Positions 1 to 7,300 of a stretch of DNA of 64,000 nucleotides are shown piece by piece. The position numbers were made by a program, and so were the translations under genes. Source of the DNA: Planktothricoides raciborskii GIHE-MW2 (GTDB lineage: Bacteria; Cyanobacteriota; Cyanobacteriia; Cyanobacteriales; Laspinemataceae); contig NZ_CP159837.1 of assembly GCF_040564635.1 (NCBI RefSeq), forward strand, positions 5,071,001 to 5,135,000. Direction: 5' to 3'. The stretch's first letter is position 1. Every line of letters begins with the position of its first letter. Below the pieces are notes generated by a model. The model had not been told where the DNA came from and made no database searches. It worked only from the letters and a program-made list of their open reading frames with translations.

Positions 1-140
1 GAACTCATTGCTTAAATGTTTGTAGGGGTGCAGAGGGGCAGAGGGGCAGAGGTGCAGAGGTGCCTGCCTTCGCTAGAGGGTTTCCCTTGCTCCAGAATCT
101 CCCTATTTTTTAGTTGATAATTAGTTTATAAAGTTAAGAT
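1..140. repeat. G/A-rich short tandem repeats before the Nudix gene
   Basis: Positions about 27-65 hold imperfect tandem copies of a short unit (gcagaggg / gcagaggt). The rest is AT-rich leader. No gene is visible, and no clear ribosome-binding site precedes the ATG at 141. The same style of low-complexity tandem repeat recurs in other gaps of the window. Confidence 0.6.
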
Positions 141-596
141 ATGAAAAATTTATTGCGATTTGCTAAATCAACGATTAAACTATTATTGCGCCATCCCATC
201 ACCGGAACTTGTGTAATTCCCGTGTTAGCCGATGGGCAAATTGTTTTAGTAAAACGGCGAGATAATGGCCAGTGGGCTTGTCCTGGCGGCATGGTTGACT
301 GGGGGGAAAATATTCCCGATACCGTTAAAAGAGAATTATTAGAAGAAACGGGTTTAGAGTTAGTTAAAATTAATCGCTTAGTTGGGGTTTATTCAGAAGT
401 AGACCGCGACCCCAGATTTCATTCAATTTGTGTGATTGTGGCTGCCGAGGTTCAAGGTGAGTTTAACATTGATGATCAGATTGAGATTACCGAAGTCAAA
501 GCATTCCCTGTGAATGAGTTACCTTTCGGTGAACTGTCTCACGATTTCGATCGCATTTTGCAAGATTATATCAATGGGAAAACTAGCTTGACTTAA
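141..596 (+). CDS. Nudix (NUDIX) family hydrolase
   Basis: A 151-aa protein that should hydrolyse a nucleoside diphosphate linked to another moiety; the exact substrate cannot be told. The Nudix box is complete at residues 50-72: G50, E56 and the core RELLEETGL (64-72), matching GX5EX7REUXEEXGU. The metal-binding glutamates E68 and E69 are present. There is no extra domain and the length is normal for a stand-alone Nudix enzyme. A hydrophobic N-terminal stretch (LLRFAKSTIKLLL) precedes the fold. It stands alone on the plus strand, about 190 bases before the next gene. The family call is firm and the substrate is open. Confidence 0.9.
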   Translation: MKNLLRFAKSTIKLLLRHPITGTCVIPVLADGQIVLVKRRDNGQWACPGGMVDWGENIPDTVKRELLEETGLELVKINRLVGVYSEVDRDPRFHSICVIVAAEVQGEFNIDDQIEITEVKAFPVNELPFGELSHDFDRILQDYINGKTSLT

Positions 597-781
597 AATT
601 TGCTTGATTCACTTGCTTGATTAACAAGCGGGTTACAGGAGTGAGTTCCTTTATTTGGTAGGGATGAGAACACGGACTCTGTAGAATTGATTTCTAATTA
701 TTACAATCCCATTGCTCTGTCCACTTTAACCCACTATGATTGATTTGGCGCGAAATCATTTATTTTATCTATCGAGTGTCA

Positions 782-1591
782 ATGCCGCTACCAGTTCGTA
801 ATTCTCGAATTAAGTTGTCTCAGGGGCTATTATTTTGGCGAGAAGTTGGCCAAGGATCCCCGATAGTATTTTTGCATGGTTCCGGGAAAGACAGCAGCCA
901 ATGGTTGCCAGTGATGCAACAGTTAAGCCGTCAATCCCAATGCTTTGCACCAGATTTATGGGGGTTTGGGGAGTCGGAAGCGATAGATATTCACTATTCG
1001 ATCACCCTCCATGTGGAATCTCTCGAAGAGTATCTCGATAGCTTGAATCTCTCCAAAATATATCTCGTCGGTCATTCTCTGGGGGCTTGGGTGGCGGCAA
1101 GTTATGCCCTGAAGCATCTAGAACGGGTAAGTGGTTTGGTCTTGTTGTCCCCAGAAGGGGTATTGACTGACGATTGGCAGAAAAATTGGCAGCAGCAATA
1201 TTGGCAACAACAGAGAAAGGCGATCGCCTCTTGGTTGTGGCGATCGCTTTCTAAGTTAGTCAACCAATTGCCTTGGGACTTGCCCCTACAACGGTGGCTG
1301 CAAAAATTAGCCCTGAATCAAGCTACAGACCCCACCACCAAGCTAATATTTCAACGTCGTCGGGCGGAAATTGAGGCGGAATTTTTACAAGATCGGTTGA
1401 ATTCTCTGAAAACCCCGGTTTTGGTTTTATGTGGCGATCGCGACAAACCGCAGACCCTGGAAATATCTCGCGCTTATGCCAGTCTTTGTCCTCAAGCAGA
1501 ACTCAAAATCATCCCCGAAGCCGATGGATCTCTGGCGGAAACTTTGCCCGATCGCGTCGCTGAGGCAATTCAGCAGTTTTTGCCAGCATAG
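782..1591 (+). CDS. alpha/beta-fold hydrolase lacking an obvious catalytic His
   Basis: An alpha/beta hydrolase of about 269 aa. Visible motifs are the oxyanion-hole segment FLHGSGKDSSQW, the nucleophile elbow GHSLGAW and the acid-strand motif LCGDRDKP. In relatives a segment like DAGHSLAE near the C-terminus carries the catalytic His; here it reads EADGSLAETLPD, so the His position is Gly. I prefer ATG at 782 (MPLPVRN). An in-frame TTG at 740 would add 14 residues that look unlike the family. The protein may be a non-hydrolytic relative, may use another His, or the base may be an error. It converges on coaX across a repeat-filled gap. Confidence 0.85.
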   Translation: MPLPVRNSRIKLSQGLLFWREVGQGSPIVFLHGSGKDSSQWLPVMQQLSRQSQCFAPDLWGFGESEAIDIHYSITLHVESLEEYLDSLNLSKIYLVGHSLGAWVAASYALKHLERVSGLVLLSPEGVLTDDWQKNWQQQYWQQQRKAIASWLWRSLSKLVNQLPWDLPLQRWLQKLALNQATDPTTKLIFQRRRAEIEAEFLQDRLNSLKTPVLVLCGDRDKPQTLEISRAYASLCPQAELKIIPEADGSLAETLPDRVAEAIQQFLPA

Positions 1592-1721
1592 AATTGTTGT
1601 TGGTTGTTGGTTGTTGGTTGTTGGTTGTTTGTTGTTTGTTCTTTGACTCAGGCAACGAATAACGAATAACCATCAACCATCAACAATCAACAATCAACCA
1701 TCAACAATCAACCATTAACAA
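1592..1721. repeat. Inverted arrays of ttggttgttgg / caaccatcaac units
   Basis: The gap between two convergent genes opens with tandem gttggttgttggttgtt units (1600-1640) and closes with tandem caatcaaccatcaacaatc units (1670-1735). The two halves are complementary, so the transcript can form a long imperfect hairpin that could act as a two-way terminator. The last units run to the end of coaX. The same family occurs at 2514-2570, 43240-43350, 44790-44830 and 49260-49510. Confidence 0.75.
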
Positions 1722-2513
1722 TCAACCATTAACAATCATTTCCATCCCCCAAAAGACTAAATGCGGGTCAAAAATGGCGCGATCCGCGATCGCCGAATCA
1801 CGCGATCGCAGATAAGCCAGCAAACCGGGCCCACCGCCTCCCGTCACCACGATTTGACTTTGGGGATAATCTTGCCACCAAGCGGCGATAAAATCGCGCA
1901 CTCCCGCCACAATGCTATAAATCACGCCACTTTGAATACTAGACGGGGTATTTAACGCCCAGCGATCGGGGAGTTCCTGGGGAATTGCCACATCTGGTAA
2001 ACTCGCGGTTCCCGTCCATAAGGATTTTAGCTGTAACCGAAACCCCGGTAAAATTGCCCCGCCAACTAACTGGCGATCGCTATTCACCCCGGTAAATGTC
2101 ATAGCAGTTCCCGCGTCCACCACCAACACCGGAAAGCCAAATTTTTCCCCAGCCCCCAACGCAGCTAAAGCCCGGTCAATCCCCAAAGTTGGATATAGTC
2201 CTTTTAACGGTAAATCATCCAAAGCGATCGCTTTTGCCTGGGCATATCTTTGCCAAAGTTGCGTCTGCTCTGGCACCACTGAAGCGATCCACAGCGACGC
2301 CCCCCTTGATAAGGGGGGAACCGGCAAAATTTCCGGCCATAAATCATCGGCAAAACCGCCTTTAATTAACTCCTGAACTATTTCTGGGTTAAGATGCGGC
2401 GTATCCCAAGCGGTGAGTAATTCTTTCCCCTGGAACTCAGCCCAATGCAAGTGAGAACTGCCAATCATTAAAGCTAACCAAAAATGATGATTTGCCGTGG
2501 TTGGGGGGTTCAT
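1722..2513 (-). CDS. coaX: type III pantothenate kinase
   Basis: A 263-aa CoaX-type kinase (ASKHA fold) that phosphorylates pantothenate, the first step of coenzyme A synthesis. The N-terminal phosphate loop reads MIGSSHLHWA, the cyanobacterial variant of the usual DxGNT. It is followed by GIDRALAALGA, the VVDAGTAMTFT phosphate motif, the GGAILPG loop and a C-terminal VVTGGGGPGLL. Residues 64-72 (PVPPLSRGA) are encoded by a copy of the cccccctt...aagggggg genomic repeat at about 2297-2322, so a mobile repeat appears to have entered a surface loop without breaking the frame. It starts at ATG 2513. Confidence 0.9.
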   Translation of the reverse strand: MNPPTTANHHFWLALMIGSSHLHWAEFQGKELLTAWDTPHLNPEIVQELIKGGFADDLWPEILPVPPLSRGASLWIASVVPEQTQLWQRYAQAKAIALDDLPLKGLYPTLGIDRALAALGAGEKFGFPVLVVDAGTAMTFTGVNSDRQLVGGAILPGFRLQLKSLWTGTASLPDVAIPQELPDRWALNTPSSIQSGVIYSIVAGVRDFIAAWWQDYPQSQIVVTGGGGPGLLAYLRSRDSAIADRAIFDPHLVFWGMEMIVNG

Positions 2514-2764
2514 GGTTGGTTGTTGGTTGTTGGTTGTTGGTTGTTGTTGGGTAGGGATTCTTTTGTTGGTGGTTGGGAAATTTGGTTATAGGATTTTTAT
2601 ACCAAATCCGGTTCTATCGTAGGGGCGAAGCATTGCAGTGTATGGGCGAATGGCCATTCGCCCCTACTGATTAAAATATTAAATTGACTGCCGGAATGCT
2701 TCGCCCCTACCTGCCGGAATGCTTCGCCCATATTGCTGTAATCAAAATATTTGATATTTTGGTA
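2514..2764. repeat. Repeat cluster: ttggttg units and GGGCGAAGCAT hairpins
   Basis: Positions 2514-2575 hold ttggttgttgg units. Positions 2620-2735 hold the hairpin family (gtaggggcgaagcattg...; the palindrome gggcgaatggccattcgccc; then two copies of tgccggaatgcttcgccc). The phrase accaaatccggttct at about 2600 recurs at about 10130, again next to a hairpin, so it may be part of the element. No gene is visible. Confidence 0.75.
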
Positions 2765-4123
2765 TTATTGAATTTTCTCCGTTCTGAACAAAATCGGATT
2801 CACCTCATACCAAGCGCCTTTTTCATCCCGATATTCATACACTAACAAAGTTCTAATTAACTTAGAAAAATCTCGATCGCCCGATGAATCTTTCGTCTGG
2901 TGGACGCGATTTAATAACTCCCATTCATCCGGGGTAAGTTGAGCCGTTTGCCCAGCAACTTGATTCACCACCACTGCCTCTAAACCGGCAGAGGATAAAG
3001 GAAACTTTTTCTCTTTAATAATCCAACTATTTAAAATAATCAGTAAATTTCGCACATGACCGCCGCTGACTTCACAAAGTTGCTTTAACGGCTCTTCTCC
3101 ATCAAAAATTTCCCCAATTTTCGTGAGTTTTTCCGCTTCACTTAATTGGGAAAATGCGCGGGATAATACCATAAGATAAAGTAAATTTATTCCGGTTTGA
3201 TCCACCTCACCATCCCGGTTTTTTACCCGAATCATCGGTAAAATAATGGGGTCGTTTTTAAACTTTTGTCGGATGACCGTATATTCATCAGAATAACACA
3301 AGGCCAAAGGCATGGTATAAACCACATGACAAGCAAGACGACTGAGTTGATCGCCGCGATCGCCAAACAAATAAGCGGGCAGGGTTTTCCCTGGACTTTT
3401 TTCTGTATTAATTAACTTATCCAAGCCATCGATTATAATCACTAAACCATTTTTGCCATTAGCTTTTAAGGTGTCATTAATAGGAATAAATAGCCCGTTA
3501 TTTAAAACATCAAGAAATCCATCGGTTTTGGGTTCCAGGTAATTTCTTAAGCGGTCTTGTAAATTGGCATTTTTGCGAGATTGGGCTTTAATTTCGCCGA
3601 TAATCGTGGATAAACCTACATTGACATTATTATCAAAATCAACCCCTAACTCAAATTTCCCCACACCGGGAATTTCCCCAGTCTTCACATCCAGCTTAAT
3701 TTCGGTAAATAGCAGATTTTTGGCCTTTTGCATCACTCCTTGCCAGCCGCTTTCTGCTTGTTTCATCAAGGTTTCTAACTCTTGGGCAGTCCGACGAGCG
3801 ATCGCCAACAAAATATCACTCACCTCCACATTACCCATATCCAAATCATCGGTAGCTTCAAAATAGATTACATGATAATTTTCCGCTTCTAACTCACTTT
3901 TCAGGCGATATAACTCTGTTGACTTGCCACAACCAATATGTCCCGTAAACAAATGACAAGTAAAATCCTCACTCCAAGTAATCTTATCTTTTAACTCCGC
4001 AATCAATTCTCCCCCGCGCACCGCCGAAAAATCAACATAATAACTTTTATCTTCCTGCTTAGAAATATCCAGGGTTTTAGCGGGATTCGTCGCATTGTAA
4101 AATTGTTGTGGCTTTAGTAACAT
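2765..4123 (-). CDS. P-loop (AAA/STAND-like) ATPase, partner of the WD40 STAND gene
   Basis: A 452-aa protein. The Walker A motif GHIGCGKST is at residues 61-69 and Walker B LVIIIDGLDKL is at about 226-236, followed by a helical C-terminal half (EVSGGHVRNLLIIL is like a STAND sensor/arginine-finger region). No transmembrane segment or nuclease motif is visible. It lies about 200 bases downstream of the giant TPR/STAND/WD40 gene on the same strand, so the two could form a unit. I infer a signalling or conflict-system ATPase that senses or regulates its partner. The P-loop call is certain; the biological role is not known. Confidence 0.75.
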   Translation of the reverse strand: MLLKPQQFYNATNPAKTLDISKQEDKSYYVDFSAVRGGELIAELKDKITWSEDFTCHLFTGHIGCGKSTELYRLKSELEAENYHVIYFEATDDLDMGNVEVSDILLAIARRTAQELETLMKQAESGWQGVMQKAKNLLFTEIKLDVKTGEIPGVGKFELGVDFDNNVNVGLSTIIGEIKAQSRKNANLQDRLRNYLEPKTDGFLDVLNNGLFIPINDTLKANGKNGLVIIIDGLDKLINTEKSPGKTLPAYLFGDRGDQLSRLACHVVYTMPLALCYSDEYTVIRQKFKNDPIILPMIRVKNRDGEVDQTGINLLYLMVLSRAFSQLSEAEKLTKIGEIFDGEEPLKQLCEVSGGHVRNLLIILNSWIIKEKKFPLSSAGLEAVVVNQVAGQTAQLTPDEWELLNRVHQTKDSSGDRDFSKLIRTLLVYEYRDEKGAWYEVNPILFRTEKIQ

Positions 4124-4330
4124 AATTTATTTTTTCCTTGGTTTAAACCTTTTTATTCGCTAGATACTATAACCTCTTTTTGTCCTTTGTGCCTTTGTGG
4201 TGAAAATAAAACCACCGCATATCGCGTATTGGTGCGTTACGCTTCGCTAACTCTTTGTGTCCTTTGTGCCTTTGTGGTGAAAATAAAACCACAGAGACAC
4301 AGAGGACACAAAGAAAAAACCCACACTCCC
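4124..4330. repeat. Direct and inverted 35-bp repeats between the two ATPase genes
   Basis: A 35-bp unit beginning tgtcctttgtgcctttg is present at 4181-4215 and again at 4258-4292. A reverse-complement half copy (gagacacagaggacacaaag) follows at about 4294-4313. Between the copies lies caccgcatatcgcgtattggtgcgtt, related to the element at 11548-11637. The inverted pair could form a terminator or attenuator for the upstream STAND gene. Confidence 0.7.
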
Positions 4331-7300
4331 CTATCTTCCCACCCCATCACACAAACGCCGGTTTTCTCTCGCTTGCTCATCATCACTATTAGCCAAATAA
4401 TCCCTGACCAAGTTGCACCCCTCCACCAACAAATCATCTAAATCCAAATTCCATAAAATAACTTTCCCGTCACCACTCGCAGAAACCAAGGTCTTGCCAT
4501 CCGGGGAAAACGCCACACTGATGACCCAGTCTTGATGGCCTTCCAGGGTATGCAGTAATTTTCCCTCTCGACTCCAAAGTTTGATGGTCTTGTCCCCACT
4601 CCCAGAAGCAATGATCTGACCATCGGGGGAAAAGGCCACACTCCTGACCAAACTTTGATGACCTTCCAGGGTATGCAGTAATTTTCCCTCGCGACTCCAA
4701 AGTTTGATGGTGTTGTCCTCACTCCCAGAAGCGATGGTTTGGCTATCAGGGGAAAACGCCACACTCCAGACCGAATCTTGATGACCTGACAGGGTATGCA
4801 GTAATTTTCCCTCGCGACTCCAGAGTTTGATGGTCTTGTCCTTACTCCCAGAAGCGATCATATGACCATCGGGGGCAAAGGCCACACTGCTGACCCAACT
4901 TTGATGACTTTGCAGGGTATGCAGTAATTTTCCTTCTCGACTCCAGAGTTTGATGGTGTTGTCATAACTCCCAGAAGCGATGGTCTGGCCATCAGGGGAA
5001 AAAGCTACACTGCTGACCGAACCTTTATGACCGGACAGGGTATGCAGTAATTTTCCCTCGCGACTCCAAAGTTTGATGGTCTTGTCCTTACTCCCAGAAG
5101 CGATAGTCTGGCCATCCGGGGAAAACGCCACACTTATGACCCAGTCTTGATGACTCTTCAGGGTATGCAGTAATTTTCCCTCGCGACGCCAAAGTTTGAT
5201 GGTCTTGTCCCAACTCCCAGAAGCAATGACAAGACCATCGGGAGAAAACACCACACTCCTGACCAAACTTTGATTACCTTCCAGGGTATCCAGTAATTTT
5301 CCTTCTCGACTCCAGAGTTTGATGGTCTTGTCCCAACTCCCAGAAGCGATGGTCTGGCCATCGGGAGAAAACGCCACACTGTTGACCAAACCTTTATGAC
5401 CTGCCAGGGTATCCAGTAATTTTCCCTCGCGACTCCAAAGTTTGATGGTCTTGTCCCCACTCCCAGAAGCGATGGTCTGGCCATCAGGAGAAAACGCCAC
5501 ACTATAGACCGAATTTTGATCACCTGCCAGGGTATCCAGTAATTTTCCTTCTCGACGCCAAAGATTGATGGTTTTGTCCTTACTCCCAGAAGCGATGGTC
5601 TGGCCATCAGGAGAAAACGCCACATCATAGACCCAATCTTGATGACTCTTCAGGGTATGCAGTAATTTTCCCTCTCGACTCCAGAGTTTGATGGTCTTGT
5701 CCTTACTCCCAGAAGCGATGGTCTGGCCATCGGGGGAAAACGCCACACTCAAGACCGAATCTTTATGACCATTCACATTCAGGGTATGCAGTAACTTTCC
5801 TTCTCGACTCCAGAGTTTGATGGTCTTGTCCTCACTCCCAGAAGCGATGGTCTGGCCATCGGGGTCAAACGCCAAGCTGCTGACCGGCTTTTGATGACCT
5901 TCTTCACTATTGAGGGTACGCAGTAATTTGCCCTCGCGACTCCAGAGTTTGATGGTGTTGTCATCACTCCCAGAAGCGATGGTCTGGCCATCGGGGTCAA
6001 ACGCCAAGCTGCTGACCGGCTTTTGATGACCTTCCAGGGTATGCAGTAATTTTCCCTCGCGACTCCAGAGTCTGATGATCCCGTCCCAACTCCCAGAAGC
6101 GATGGTCTGGCCATCGGGGGAAAACGTCACACTGCTGACCCAATTTTGATGACCTACTAAACGGTTTTTTTCTTGAATATTTTCTCCCATTGCTTGCGGA
6201 TAAACGGCTTGTTGTAATATCCCCACGGAGAAGATTCGCGTTTCCAGAGGAATTTTTTCAGCCCCTTGTTTCACCTTGACCCCAGCTTTTATGGCCTCAA
6301 TTAAAGCATCGAGAGAATCTTGGTTTAAAAGATAATAAGCTTTAGACGATTGACTTAACGCCAGAATTTCCTGATGTTGGGCTTTTTCCGTTTCTTGTTG
6401 AGCCTTAAACGCAGACTGAATTGCCCATACGGTCAATCCTGCCAGTCCCACTACCCCAACAATCAACCCAGCAACCGCTCTTTTTAATAATTTTAATCGG
6501 GCTTGTTTTTCTTTTTCTCGTTCCGCTTTGGCTTCTTGCAATTGTGCCCGCAGAGAACTCCCCTCTTGTTGCCGAATTACTTCTACTAGGTAATCATGCA
6601 CCAGTTGATAACGATTCTGGACTTTTTCCGGCAACAACATCACCAAACCCGACAAGACCAAAATCTCTAAAACTACATCTAACTGCTGATGAAGATTAAT
6701 CGGGGATAAATTTGCTAATAAATCGGTTAAATTGGCCTGAATTTCCGATCTTGTTTTCAGGGGACGAGTATTGTTGTGTTCATCAGTCAGCAGGGATAGC
6801 ACATATTGAGCCAGTTGGCGATTTTCCTCACTGCCACAATCATCAATAACATCTTGTAAATATTGCTCAACTAACTTAGCTTTCGGCTGTTCCCCTAGTT
6901 TGCCATATTCCTCTATGGTCTTAATCTGTTTCTCTTGCAATTCCGCCCCGACAATTTGCATCTCAATGGGTCGCACTTCCCCCAATTTCGCCAAATCTTC
7001 CACTAACTGTTTAATTAATTCATCCTCTAATTTAAACTGCGAGTTATGAGTCAGATTTTGCATCACCTCTTTGGCTTCATCACCGCCAAAATTGCCAATA
7101 TAATAGAGAATCTCTTTATCCAGCACATCATTATTAATGGTACTGAAATCTAACCGGCGAGTTCCTTGCAAAATCAAATAGATATAATCTTCTCGCAAAG
7201 AAAAAACAACTTTTACATAAGCTTGCTTCAAGCATTCGCTAATCAACTCAAAAAACCGTTGTCTTTTTGCTTCATCTGTCACCACAAAGAAAAATTCTTC

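Noticed and set aside
4438..6114. Several minus-strand frames of 76-156 residues inside the WD40 region
   Set aside because: They are alternate-frame readings of the repeated blades.
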